Shown here in pieces: positions 47,758-55,840 of a stretch of DNA of 64,000 nucleotides; positions within the stretch are counted from its first letter, which is position 1; the number at the start of each line of letters is the position of its first letter. The stretch is from Amorphus coralli DSM 19760 (lineage in GTDB: Bacteria > Pseudomonadota > Alphaproteobacteria > Rhizobiales > Amorphaceae): NCBI RefSeq assembly GCF_000374525.1, contig NZ_KB894571.1, forward strand, positions 620,001-684,000. The letters are read 5' to 3'. The notes below the pieces were generated by a model. That model had not been told where the DNA came from. It saw nothing but the letters and a program-made list of their open reading frames with translations, and did not search any database. The position numbers were made by a program, and so were the translations under genes.

Positions 47758-49708
47758 CCTGATCCGCGACGTCCGGCGCAGTCGCCTCGGACGCCTCTCC
47801 ACCGGGAACCGAAAACGCCTGCTCCATCATGCCCAGCAGACGCCGATTGAAGGCCGCCGGATCGCTCGGGGCCTCGCCGTCGAGGATCTCGGCGCTGGCC
47901 AGCAGCATGAAAGCGGCTTCCTCAAGCCGTGGCGCCTCTCCACCGCGGCTCGCGCGCTCCGACAACGAGCGCACCAGCGGATGGCCCGGGTTGAGTTCCA
48001 GAACCGGCGGAAGCCGTCCGGCGCCACCGCCGCGCTGGCGTGCCATGAGCCTCTCGAACTGGCGATCCGGCCCCATGTCGGGAGCAACCAGACAGGCCGG
48101 ACTGGTGGCGAGTCGTTCGGAGGTGCGGACTTCGCTCACGCGGTCACCGAGCGCCTGCTTGAAGAGCGCCGTCAGCGTGGCGACATCGCCGGGCTTTGCG
48201 GCGTCGTCCGCGCTGGTCTCGTCGGCATCGGAGAGCGGGATGGCGTCCAGATCGGCCTTGCCCTGGGTCACCGACTGAAGCGGCTTGCCCTCGAAGCCGA
48301 CTGCCGCCTGAACCCAGAAGGAATCGACCGGGTCGGTCAGGAGGAGCACCTCGATGCCCCGGGCCCGGAAGCCTTCAAGGTGCGGCGCTTCGGCCAGCGT
48401 CGAGGCGTTGTCGCCGATGGCGTAATAGATGGCGGTCTGCTTCTCCTTCATGGCGGCTACATAGTCGGAGAGCGACCGCCAACCTTCCGGATCGGTCGTG
48501 GTGTGGAACCGGGTAAGCTTGAAGAGCGCGTCGCGCCTCTCCGGATCCTCGTAGATGCCCTCCTTCAGGACGGCGCCGAAGGCTTCCCAGAAGCGCTGGT
48601 AGGCCTCCGCATCATTGGTGGCGGACTTTTCGAGATCCGAGAGCACGCGATTGGTGACCGCCTTGCGGATCGAGGCGAGCAGCGGATTCGTCTGCAGCAT
48701 TTCGCGCGAGAGGTTGAGCGGCAGGTCCTGGGAATCGATCACGCCGCGCACGAAGCGCAGCCAGGAGGGCAGCACGTCGGCGTCGTCGGTGATGAAGACG
48801 CGACGCACATAGAGGCGCACGCGCCCGCGCCGGTCGGGATCGAACAGATCAAAGGGCTGTTGCTCCGGCATGAAGAGGAGGACGGTGTATTCCTGTCGTC
48901 CCTCGGCCCGGTAGTGAATGGTGAAGGCCGGTTCGTCCCAGTTACCGGAAACGAAGTGGTAGAACTCCTTGTACTCCTCAGCGGAGATCTCCGACTTCGG
49001 CTTCACCCAGAGTGCGGTACCGTCCACCACCTCCTTGTCGGCGGCGTCGCCGGCCTCCTTCACGAAGACCGGCACCGGCACGTGGGCCGAGTAGTGCTTG
49101 ATGGTGCGCTCGATGGTCGCCGTCTCGGCGAACTCCTTGGCACCATCCGTGAGCACCAGCGTCACCCGTGTGCCGCGCGCCGGAGCCTCTGTACCGGCGG
49201 GTTCGACGGTGAAGGATCCGGTTCCGTCCGAGCGCCAGGTCCACGCCTCGTCCGAGCCGACGGCGCGGCTGGCCACGGTGACCTCGCCGGCAACCATGAA
49301 GGCTGAGTAGAAGCCCACGCCGAACTGGCCGATCAGACCGGAATTCTCGCCGGAGGCGGCGGTGGCCTCGAGGAAGGCGCGGGTTCCGGAGCGGGCGATG
49401 GTGCCGAGATTTTCGACCAGTTCGTCACGCGACATGCCAACGCCGTTATCGGCGATGGTGAGAGTGCCGTTCGCCTTGTCGGCCTCCACGGTCACCTTGA
49501 GATCGGTGTCGGAGCCGAGCAGGTCGGAATCGGTCAGTGCGCGGTAGCGCAGCTTTTCGCAGGAATCAGCGGCATTGGAAATCAGCTCCCGAAGGAAGAC
49601 GTCCTTCTTGGAGTAGACCGAGTGCACCATCATGTGCAGCAGCCGCGCGACGTCGGCTTCGAAGGCGCGGGTTTCGGATGCGGGCGAGGTGTCGTTTTCG
49701 CCGGTCAT
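47753..49708 (-). CDS. htpG: Molecular chaperone HtpG (Hsp90)
   Basis: The 651-residue Hsp90 starts at ATG 49708 (MTGENDTSPASETRAF); the longer frame is not supported by a better ribosome-binding site. The ATP lid and pocket are FLRELISNAADSCEKLRY, TIADNGVGMSRDELVENL and GLIGQFGVGFYSAFMVA. The middle domain has GVIDSQDLPLNLSREMLQ, and the C-terminal dimerisation part has HPLVRSLSERASRGGEA. It assists folding of stress-labile proteins in the cytoplasm. Its 3' end carries the CtrA-type box of the next operon. Confidence 0.95.
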   Translation of the reverse strand: MTGENDTSPASETRAFEADVARLLHMMVHSVYSKKDVFLRELISNAADSCEKLRYRALTDSDLLGSDTDLKVTVEADKANGTLTIADNGVGMSRDELVENLGTIARSGTRAFLEATAASGENSGLIGQFGVGFYSAFMVAGEVTVASRAVGSDEAWTWRSDGTGSFTVEPAGTEAPARGTRVTLVLTDGAKEFAETATIERTIKHYSAHVPVPVFVKEAGDAADKEVVDGTALWVKPKSEISAEEYKEFYHFVSGNWDEPAFTIHYRAEGRQEYTVLLFMPEQQPFDLFDPDRRGRVRLYVRRVFITDDADVLPSWLRFVRGVIDSQDLPLNLSREMLQTNPLLASIRKAVTNRVLSDLEKSATNDAEAYQRFWEAFGAVLKEGIYEDPERRDALFKLTRFHTTTDPEGWRSLSDYVAAMKEKQTAIYYAIGDNASTLAEAPHLEGFRARGIEVLLLTDPVDSFWVQAAVGFEGKPLQSVTQGKADLDAIPLSDADETSADDAAKPGDVATLTALFKQALGDRVSEVRTSERLATSPACLVAPDMGPDRQFERLMARQRGGGAGRLPPVLELNPGHPLVRSLSERASRGGEAPRLEEAAFMLLASAEILDGEAPSDPAAFNRRLLGMMEQAFSVPGGEASEATAPDVADQG

Positions 49709-49849
49709 GGCCGTTTTCACCGTCTTGTTTGCTACGAGTCCAGGACGGCACGCTGCCATTGGTCGGCGCGCGCCCATGCGTCCGCATAGCTATGTCGGCG
49801 ACGGCGAAGATGAAAGAGGCTCGGCGCGCCCAGGAGGGACGCTGGACAT

Positions 49850-49878
49850 AAAAAAAGGGCCGACCTTGCGGCCGGCCC
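49850..49878 (-). terminator. Rho-independent terminator on the minus strand upstream of htpG
   Basis: Read on the minus strand: GGGCCG (49878-49873), a 10-base spacer, CGGCCC (49862-49857), then seven Ts (49856-49850). An alternative inner pairing GGCCG/CGGCC is possible. It stands 141 bases before the htpG start codon, where no protein gene needs a terminator, so it must end some other leftward transcript or attenuate htpG. Confidence 0.75.
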
Positions 49879-49990
49879 ATGCGTTGACCTGGAAAAGGCG
49901 ATCCGGCCGCGTCGTCAGCTTCGGGGGGCTGGGGGGCTGACGATTGCCAAAGCCGAGCGCGGCCGGATCAACCGGGTAACGCTCGAAAAC
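49850..49990 (-). ncRNA. Candidate small RNA with C-rich apical loop
   Basis: Between htpG and DUF2794 lie 495 bases without a credible protein gene. On the minus strand a long rod can form. GCGTT pairs at its base (49982-49978 with 49885-49881). A perfect 12-bp stem GATCCGGCCGCG/CGCGGCCGGATC follows (49969-49958 with 49911-49900), then a one-sided 14-base bulge. A perfect 8-bp stem TCGTCAGC/GCTGACGA (49943-49936 with 49919-49912) carries a 16-base loop CCCCCAGCCCCCCGAA. The intrinsic terminator follows at once. Hairpin plus terminator is the layout of a bacterial sRNA of about 140 bases; the C-run loop could pair with G-rich ribosome-binding sites. I see no clear promoter. The rest of the gap, 49991-50203, shows nothing else definite. 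Confidence 0.45.
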
Positions 49991-50203
49991 CATGCAGGTT
50001 CCCCGTGGCGGAGCAAGGGCTCAAATAAGGCAGAAGGGTGATCATTCTCATCCGCGAAAACCCAGGAAATCCGCGATTTCGGCGCGCAGAAAAAAATTTG
50101 TGCCCGCGGCCCCCGGCCCGGCGTTTTCCGCATCGGGCCGCCCGCCCTTGATGCCCGGCCACTTTGCCCCGATCATGTCAGATACATGACGGCAGGAGGC
50201 GCA

Positions 50204-50587
50204 ATGAGCGATACGGAAGACAGTCGATTTCCGGCCGGCGTGGTGCCGTTCGGCGGATCGCAGCCGAGCAACGCCCCACTCCGGCTCACGACCTTCCACC
50301 GCACGGAGCTGAGTACCATCCTTCGCGTCTACGGTCGCAAGGTCGCCGAAGGCGAATGGCGCGACTACGCCATCGACCATCAGAAGGACCAGGCGACGTT
50401 CTCCATATTCCGGCGCACCGCTGAGGTGCCTCTTTACCGGGTGACCAAGACGCCGGCGAACGCCCGCAAGCAGGGCGCCTATGCGGTGGTCAACGCCGGC
50501 GGCGCGATCCTCAAGCGCGGCCACGACCTGGAGAAGGTGCTGCGGGTCTTCGAGAAAAAGCGCGAGCTCCGCCTGGTCGGAAGCTGA
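50204..50587 (+). CDS. DUF2794 family protein
   Basis: The 127-residue protein starts at ATG 50204 (MSDTEDSRFPAG), directly behind an AGGAGG site at 50194-50199. The conserved DUF2794 core is FHRTELSTILRVYGRKVAEG, EWRDYAIDHQKDQATFSIFR and RTAEVPLYRVTKTP. The family is confined mainly to alphaproteobacteria and has no known function. Small size and charge suggest a cytoplasmic protein. It converges with the M20 amidohydrolase gene, with 19 bases between the two stops. Confidence 0.88.
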   Translation: MSDTEDSRFPAGVVPFGGSQPSNAPLRLTTFHRTELSTILRVYGRKVAEGEWRDYAIDHQKDQATFSIFRRTAEVPLYRVTKTPANARKQGAYAVVNAGGAILKRGHDLEKVLRVFEKKRELRLVGS

Positions 50588-50606
50588 TCGAAGGCCGGAC
50601 CGGCGC

Positions 50607-51779
50607 TCAGGCCCGCACCGGCATCGCCGTTTCCACGAGCTTCACCCAGTAGGAGCAGCCGTATGGAATGGCGTCGTCGTTGAAGTCGTAGTCCGGGTTG
50701 TGCAGCTTCGCGCTGTCGCCGTTGCCGAGGAAGATGAATGCGCCCGGCTTCTCCTCCAGCATGAAGGAGAAGTCCTCCGCACCCATCATCGGCGCGGCAT
50801 CGGTTTCGACCCGGTCGGCACCTGCGATGCCGGCGGCAACGCTGCCGGCGAATGCCGTCTCGGCGGGATGGTTCACAACGACCGGATAGTTGCGCTCGTA
50901 GCTGAGCGTCGCCCGCGCCCCGAACGCGGCCGCGGTTGCCGCTACCAGCTCGCCCAGCCGTTTCTCGACGAAGTCGCGGACATCCGGGCGCAACGTGCGA
51001 ACCGTCCCCGCCAACCAAGCCGATGGCGGGATGACGTTGTCGGTGTCGCCGGCGTGGAACTGCGTGATCGACACCACCGCCGCATCCAGCGGGTCCACCG
51101 AACGCGCCACGATCGACTGGGCGGCGGTGACGACCTGCGCTCCCACCAGCACCGGATCTACCGTCGTATGCGGCCAGGCGGCGTGACCGCCACGCCCTTC
51201 CACGACGATTTCGAACACGTCCGCCGACGCCATGAACGGGCCGGGGCGAACCGCGAACTCCCCGACCGGCAGGCCGGGATAGTTGTGCATCCCGAAGACC
51301 TGCTGGATGCCGAACCGCTCCATCAGCCCGTCGTCGATCATCGCCTTGCCGCCAGCGCCGCCTTCTTCGGCCGGCTGGAAGACGAGCACCACCGTGCCGT
51401 CAAAATTGCGCGTCTCCGCCAGGTAGTATGCCGCGCCGAGGAGCATTGCCGTGTGGCCGTCGTGGCCGCAGGCGTGCATCTTGCCGTCTTCCTTCGAGGC
51501 GTAAGGTTTGCCGGTGGTCTCGAGGATGGGCAGCGCATCCATGTCGGCGCGCAGCCCGATCACCTTGCCCGACGCCGTGTTTCGGCCGCGGATCACGCCG
51601 ACAACGCCGGTCTGTCCGATGCCGGTGACCACCTCGTCCACTCCAAACGCCGTCAGCAGCTCGGCGACACGGCCGGCCGTGCGATGAACGTCGTAGAGCG
51701 TTTCGGGATACTGGTGGAAGTCGCGCCGCCAGGCGGTGATATCCGGCAGAAGATCGGAGAAACGGTTGACGATCGGCAT
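50607..51779 (-). CDS. M20 family amidohydrolase (hippurate hydrolase-like)
   Basis: The 390-residue protein is an M20D metallopeptidase. LRADMDALPILETTGKPYAS, MHACGHDGHTAMLLGAAYYL and VFQPAEEGGAGGKAMIDDG hold the metal ligands and the catalytic Glu; GRGGHAAWPHTTVDPV is the dimerisation His. Such enzymes cleave N-acyl amino acids such as hippurate or N-acetylated diaminopimelate or IAA conjugates. The substrate is unknown. It is 115 bases downstream of the TIGR02444 gene on the same strand and may be the last gene of that transcript. Confidence 0.9.
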   Translation of the reverse strand: MPIVNRFSDLLPDITAWRRDFHQYPETLYDVHRTAGRVAELLTAFGVDEVVTGIGQTGVVGVIRGRNTASGKVIGLRADMDALPILETTGKPYASKEDGKMHACGHDGHTAMLLGAAYYLAETRNFDGTVVLVFQPAEEGGAGGKAMIDDGLMERFGIQQVFGMHNYPGLPVGEFAVRPGPFMASADVFEIVVEGRGGHAAWPHTTVDPVLVGAQVVTAAQSIVARSVDPLDAAVVSITQFHAGDTDNVIPPSAWLAGTVRTLRPDVRDFVEKRLGELVAATAAAFGARATLSYERNYPVVVNHPAETAFAGSVAAGIAGADRVETDAAPMMGAEDFSFMLEEKPGAFIFLGNGDSAKLHNPDYDFNDDAIPYGCSYWVKLVETAMPVRA

Positions 51780-51894
51780 GAGGCTCTCCGGAACAGGGTC
51801 GACCCGCAGCGCGGGCAGCGTACCCTATCATCGGGCCGGCGGAGCCGGTCAATTCGATGATGGGCCGGATCGGGCCCGCCGGCGCACCGCTCGA

Positions 51895-52464
51895 TTAGCC
51901 GGAAGCAAGCAGCGTTTGAAGCACGTCTTCGGTCCCCGTCGCGTCAAGACGAGCCGACAGGACCCGCGCGAGCGGCAACCTGTCGGCGTTGGAGAACCGG
52001 AAGCCCGCAGCGTCCGCGTAGACGGCGAGATTGGCCGCAACGGCTTCGGCCACGGTGCCTTGTCTCGCCTTGGCGAGCACCGCCTCGGCCGCTGCAGCAA
52101 TGATCAGCTGCTCGCCGTGCTCGCAGCCGATCTCGGCCTCCAGGACCTGCCTGCGCAATCCCTCGGTGATGTCATCACGGAGGTAAGCCGAGCCCTGCTT
52201 CAGCCGGCGGCGGGCCGCGCGAATGGGCTGAACCACGCTCTCGTTCCATGCATCGGCGGCAATGACCACGGGCGCGAAACTCTCCCGATCGAAGGCCACA
52301 CCACGCTCCAGGCCCGCCCAGAGGCAGAACAGGAGCAAATTCACATCGAGGCCGACGCGATCCTGCAGGTCGAGACTGGCGGCCGCCACGCCCTCGTGGC
52401 CGTAGACGGCGAGAGAGAAGTCCCAGAACGGATGTTGCGCGAAGCGAATATCCACCTCTGCCAT
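51895..52464 (-). CDS. TIGR02444 family protein
   Basis: The 189-residue protein begins MAEVDIRFAQHPFWDFSLAV. The family pattern is VYGHEGVAAASLDLQDRVGL, DVNLLLFCLWAG and WNESVVQPIRAARRRLKQ. TIGR02444 proteins are small, helical and of unknown function. The start at 52464 lies 25 bases after the VOC stop codon; GTG 52470 is a possible alternative. It is the third gene of the TPP enzyme-VOC-TIGR02444 set. Confidence 0.83.
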   Translation of the reverse strand: MAEVDIRFAQHPFWDFSLAVYGHEGVAAASLDLQDRVGLDVNLLLFCLWAGLERGVAFDRESFAPVVIAADAWNESVVQPIRAARRRLKQGSAYLRDDITEGLRRQVLEAEIGCEHGEQLIIAAAAEAVLAKARQGTVAEAVAANLAVYADAAGFRFSNADRLPLARVLSARLDATGTEDVLQTLLASG

Positions 52465-52489
52465 CAAGACACCCGTTGCGCTGCCAGGT

Positions 52490-53431
52490 TCAGCTTTTGG
52501 CCAGCCAGTGCGGATTGGCGGCCTCCGTGAGGAAGTGCATCGCGCCGATCCCGAGTGCCTCCGGGAAGGCGACCGTGACCCGGCCCTCTGCCTCTTCAGC
52601 CGGCGCAATGCCCGCACGGTGAAGGCAGGCGCGGACCGGTTCAAGGTCCGCGACCCCGATCCCGTAGGCCGCCATGAAAGGCGGTGCGGGATGCGGGCCG
52701 GGGACAGCGGCCGCCCCATAGGCGACATCGCAGAGCACCAGGCGGCCGCGCTCCAGTTCGAACAGGCGTCCGCATCGGACTGTCGTCGCCGACCGTCCGA
52801 GAAACCGCTCCCAGCGCTGGGTCGCCTCGCCGATGTCGGCAACCACCACGATCTGGTCGCTCAGCGATTCCGCGCCATTGGGATGGTCCAGCATCTGCGG
52901 CTGCCACATGGCCTGCTCGGTATGGTGGGTCAGGAACTGGATGCGTCCCTCATCCATCGCCCCGGGCACCACTCGCGCCACCGAAAAGGCAAGTTCGGTC
53001 TCGCCGCCCGACCCATCGTCGACGCTCCGGCGCAGATCCACCAGCGGCTGCACCGCAAAGCCCGCGCCCGACAACCGGGCGCGCTCGTTGACGGCATCGC
53101 GTGTGGCAAAGGCGATCAGGTGCAGCCCGACGTAACGGGCGCTCGCCTGGTCGAACTGGCGCGACAACGGCGTGTCGGCCGTCTTGGCGAGCACTTCGAC
53201 ATAGCCGCTGCGGAACATGACGCAGCGGTTGCCGGTGCCCGTCAGCGTCGGCGGACCGCCCTCCGGATCCGGATTGGTCTGAACCGTCCAGCCCGTCGGC
53301 GCGAAGCCGAGGGCCTCAAGCGCCTTTGCCGCCGCGTCGTGGTCGGGAACGAAATGACCGACATGATCGAGGTAGATCTCGCCGATCTCCTCCGGCAGCT
53401 GTCGGCTTGCGCCGATGCGGGGAGCCGCCAT
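52490..53431 (-). CDS. VOC/glyoxalase-like domain protein
   Basis: The 313-residue protein starts at ATG 53431, sharing one base with the upstream stop (TGATG), a tight coupling. It has a Glyoxalase-like fold of two halves: YLDHVGHFVPDHDAAAKALE opens the first, SDQIVVVADIGEATQRWERF the second. Candidate metal ligands are the His of LDHVGHF and HLIAFATRD, and acidic residues such as FRSGYVEVL. It could act on a ketoacid or acyloin made by the TPP enzyme before it. No close named family is recognised. Confidence 0.82.
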   Translation of the reverse strand: MAAPRIGASRQLPEEIGEIYLDHVGHFVPDHDAAAKALEALGFAPTGWTVQTNPDPEGGPPTLTGTGNRCVMFRSGYVEVLAKTADTPLSRQFDQASARYVGLHLIAFATRDAVNERARLSGAGFAVQPLVDLRRSVDDGSGGETELAFSVARVVPGAMDEGRIQFLTHHTEQAMWQPQMLDHPNGAESLSDQIVVVADIGEATQRWERFLGRSATTVRCGRLFELERGRLVLCDVAYGAAAVPGPHPAPPFMAAYGIGVADLEPVRACLHRAGIAPAEEAEGRVTVAFPEALGIGAMHFLTEAANPHWLAKS

Positions 53432-55143
53432 CAGGCCACCCACTCGCTCACCGGCGCGGCCGCCTCCTGCAGCGGCTGGCAGATGACGTCGACCAGGGTC
53501 GGCCCGTCATGCTCGATCGCCGCCTTCAGCGTGGCGTCTAGCTCGGCCGGATCGGTCACGCGGAACGTCTTCAGGCCGAATCCGGCGGCAACGGCCGCAT
53601 GGTCGGTGCGGGAGAAATCCACCGAGTAGTAGCGCTCGTTGAAGCCGGTCTTCTGGCCGGCCTTGATCCAGCCGAACACCGCGTTGGAGATGGTGATGAA
53701 GGTCACCGGCAGGTTCAGCCGGACTGCCGTCTCCAGCTCGCCACAGCCCATGGCGAATGAGCCGTCGCCACTCACCGCGATGGTCTTCACGTCAGGCCGG
53801 CCGACCGCCGCCCCCATGGAGGCCGGCAACGCGAAGCCCAGAGCCCCGTGGGCACGGTTGGAGATGAAGGTCCGGCCGGTGGTCCGCATGTCGTAGTAGG
53901 CGGAGAAGTAAGGGCACGGCGTGCCGGGATCGGCAACGATGATCGTGTCGGGATCGGTGTTGGCGTAGAGGCTGGCGATCACCCGTTCCGGCCGGATAGG
54001 GGTTTCGTTGCTGGTCGCCAGCGCCATGAAGCGCTCGCGCTTGCGGGCACGGGCATCGGCCAGCGCGGCGCGGACGGAGCGGGCCCGCTCGGGATCGGCG
54101 GGACGCTCGGGAAGCGCGGCAAGAAGAGCCTCCAGCGCCAGCCTCGCGTCACCCACCAGCGCAGCATCGGTGGGATAGTTGGCGCCGATGACAGCGGGAT
54201 CGGCATCGATGTGGACGACCTTCACGCCGGTGGTGGGGTAGCGCCACCGCTCGGTGGTGACCGATCCGGCCCGGCAGGAGACGAACACCACGAGGTCGGC
54301 CGCCGCGATGCATTCGCGGGTTTCCACGGTGCCGCCATTCGACCCGACTACGCCGACTGCAAGCGGATGGTCGTCGGCAATGGAGCCCTGGCCGGAGATG
54401 GTCGTCGCCACCGGCGCATCCAGCGCCTCGGCCACGGCGGCGAGAGCGGCCTCGGCGCCGGAAATCACGACACCGCCACCGCAGATGAACACGGGGTTCC
54501 TGGCGTCGACGATGAGGCGCGCCGCCGTCTCGACCTCGGCCGGATCCGGGCCGGACCGGGTCGCCGGGAACTGGCCGTAGCGGGGATCGCCCCAGACGTC
54601 GCTTTCTTCAACCGCTTGCTTCTGGACATCGAACGGCAGGCCCAGATGGGTGGAGCCGCAGCGACCGGACGTGGCCTCGCGGAAGGCGCGGCGCACCACG
54701 CGCGGCAGCATCTCCGCCGTATCGATCACCTCGTTGTAGGTGGTCAGCGGCTTGTAGAGGGCCCGCTGGTCGAGCTCGGTCAGCGTGTAGCGACCGCGGC
54801 CGGCAACGCCGATGTCGGTGGTGATCGCCATGATGGGAATCGAGGATTCACCTGCCTCCACGAGCGCCGGAAGGATGTAGGTGGCGCCGCCGCCGCTCGG
54901 CCCTTCGCAGACACCGATCTTGTTGGTCACGCGCGCGTAGACGTCGGCCATATAGCCGGCGGACCGCTCGTCGCGGGTGAGCACGTGCCGGATCGATCCG
55001 CCGATCCGGTAGAGCGCGTCGTAGAAGGGCAGGCTGGTGTCACCGCACAGGCCGAAGACCGTGTCCACCCCGTGCGCCTCCAGCAACCGGACCATGGCCT
55101 CTGCGCCCGTCATCCGATTGCCAGTCTTTCCACCTTCCGTCAT
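53431..55143 (-). CDS. Thiamine-pyrophosphate enzyme, acetolactate synthase-like
   Basis: The 570-residue protein has the three ThDP-enzyme domains. The N-terminal PYR domain has FGLCGDTSLPFYDAL and TRDERSAGYMADVYARVTNK, with the activating Glu. The central domain has VFICGGGVVISGAEAALAAV. The PP domain has VSGDGSFAMGCGELETAVRL (GDGxxxx motif) followed by ITISNAVFGWIKAGQ. It should join or cleave 2-keto acids or acyloins; it is not the biosynthetic IlvB, since no IlvN gene follows. It is divergent from the marR gene, and the shared 199-base region holds two operator palindromes, so MarR may control it too. Confidence 0.87.
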   Translation of the reverse strand: MTEGGKTGNRMTGAEAMVRLLEAHGVDTVFGLCGDTSLPFYDALYRIGGSIRHVLTRDERSAGYMADVYARVTNKIGVCEGPSGGGATYILPALVEAGESSIPIMAITTDIGVAGRGRYTLTELDQRALYKPLTTYNEVIDTAEMLPRVVRRAFREATSGRCGSTHLGLPFDVQKQAVEESDVWGDPRYGQFPATRSGPDPAEVETAARLIVDARNPVFICGGGVVISGAEAALAAVAEALDAPVATTISGQGSIADDHPLAVGVVGSNGGTVETRECIAAADLVVFVSCRAGSVTTERWRYPTTGVKVVHIDADPAVIGANYPTDAALVGDARLALEALLAALPERPADPERARSVRAALADARARKRERFMALATSNETPIRPERVIASLYANTDPDTIIVADPGTPCPYFSAYYDMRTTGRTFISNRAHGALGFALPASMGAAVGRPDVKTIAVSGDGSFAMGCGELETAVRLNLPVTFITISNAVFGWIKAGQKTGFNERYYSVDFSRTDHAAVAAGFGLKTFRVTDPAELDATLKAAIEHDGPTLVDVICQPLQEAAAPVSEWVA

Positions 55144-55234
55144 CCCGCTCTCACCTCTTCCCTCGCGCCCTCGTCAGGCAAACCGCCCTATCGCAGGACC
55201 ATGATTGCAGGACACAGGCAACCCCTGCAAAAAA

Positions 55235-55250
55235 ATATTGCATGCCATAT
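55235..55250. promoter_or_regulatory. MarR-type operator O1
   Basis: ATATTGCATGCCATAT, a 16-bp near-palindrome with one unpaired position. It fits the pattern ATATNGCATGCNATAT shared with O2. It ends one base before the proposed -35 box of the marR promoter. Confidence 0.7.
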
Positions 55251-55251
55251 C

Positions 55252-55281
55252 TTGACGCACGGCGGATCAGGAAATCAATAT
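55252..55281 (+). promoter_or_regulatory. Likely marR promoter
   Basis: TTGACG (55252-55257) and CAATAT (55276-55281) with an 18-base spacer. O1 abuts the -35 and O2 overlaps the -10, an arrangement expected for repression. The marR start codon is 61 bases further on. Confidence 0.5.
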
Positions 55282-55293
55282 GGCATGCGATAT
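55278..55293. promoter_or_regulatory. MarR-type operator O2
   Basis: ATATGGCATGCGATAT, a second 16-bp near-palindrome. O1 and O2 centres are 43 bases apart, close to four helical turns, so two dimers would sit on one face of the DNA. No further copy of GCATGC with ATAT flanks was found near other genes of the locus. Confidence 0.7.
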
Positions 55294-55342
55294 AAAACCA
55301 GGGGCCACGACCGAGCCCCGTCTTCCCAGAGGCCTTTGACCG

Positions 55343-55825
55343 GTGACCGACAAGCCGTCTTCCATCGAAGCCCAGGACACGATCGGCTACCGCATCAACC
55401 TGTTGGCGCGGCTGATGGCACAGGCGCTGAAGACGCATACAGGCGACGCGGGCGTCCTGCCCGGCCAATACCCCCTTCTTGCGGCCCTCTGGCGGACCGA
55501 CGGCCTCACCCAGAAGGAACTCGTCGAGCGCGTTCGCATCGAGCAGTCCACCATCGCGCATACGCTCAAGCGGATGCAACGGGACGGGCTGATCGACCGC
55601 CAGCCCTGCCCGACCGATGGCCGCCTCGTCCGGCACTGGCTGACCGATCGCGGCCGCGCCGTCCAGCCGATGGTGAAGTCGGGCATTCAGGCCGTCAACG
55701 ATCAGGCGGTTGCCACGTTGAGCGATAAGGAGGTGACCAAGCTGGTCGCCACGCTCGACACGATGATTGCCAATCTCGAGCCCGATGCCGCCGGCGTCGG
55801 GTCACCCCACCTCGAAACGACCTGA
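55343..55825 (+). CDS. MarR family transcriptional regulator
   Basis: The 160-residue regulator starts at GTG 55343 (VTDKPSSIEAQDT). The helix dimer interface is IGYRINLLARLMAQALKTHT; the winged helix is GLTQKELVERVRIEQSTIAH, TLKRMQRDGLIDRQP and PTDGRLVRHWLTDRG. MarR proteins usually repress their own operon and are released by an aromatic or fatty acid ligand. The flanking genes (acyl-CoA ligase, thioesterase, TRAP transporter) suggest the ligand is an organic acid or its CoA ester. The two palindromes 50-108 bases upstream are probable binding sites. Confidence 0.9.
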   Translation: MTDKPSSIEAQDTIGYRINLLARLMAQALKTHTGDAGVLPGQYPLLAALWRTDGLTQKELVERVRIEQSTIAHTLKRMQRDGLIDRQPCPTDGRLVRHWLTDRGRAVQPMVKSGIQAVNDQAVATLSDKEVTKLVATLDTMIANLEPDAAGVGSPHLETT

Positions 55826-55840
55826 GGAGCGAAAAGCCCC

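Noticed and set aside
49850-49990. 6S RNA or SRP RNA as the identity of the RNA upstream of htpG
   Set aside because: The SRP GGAAGGAAGCAGC-type loop is absent and the bubble is one-sided, unlike the central bubble of 6S RNA.
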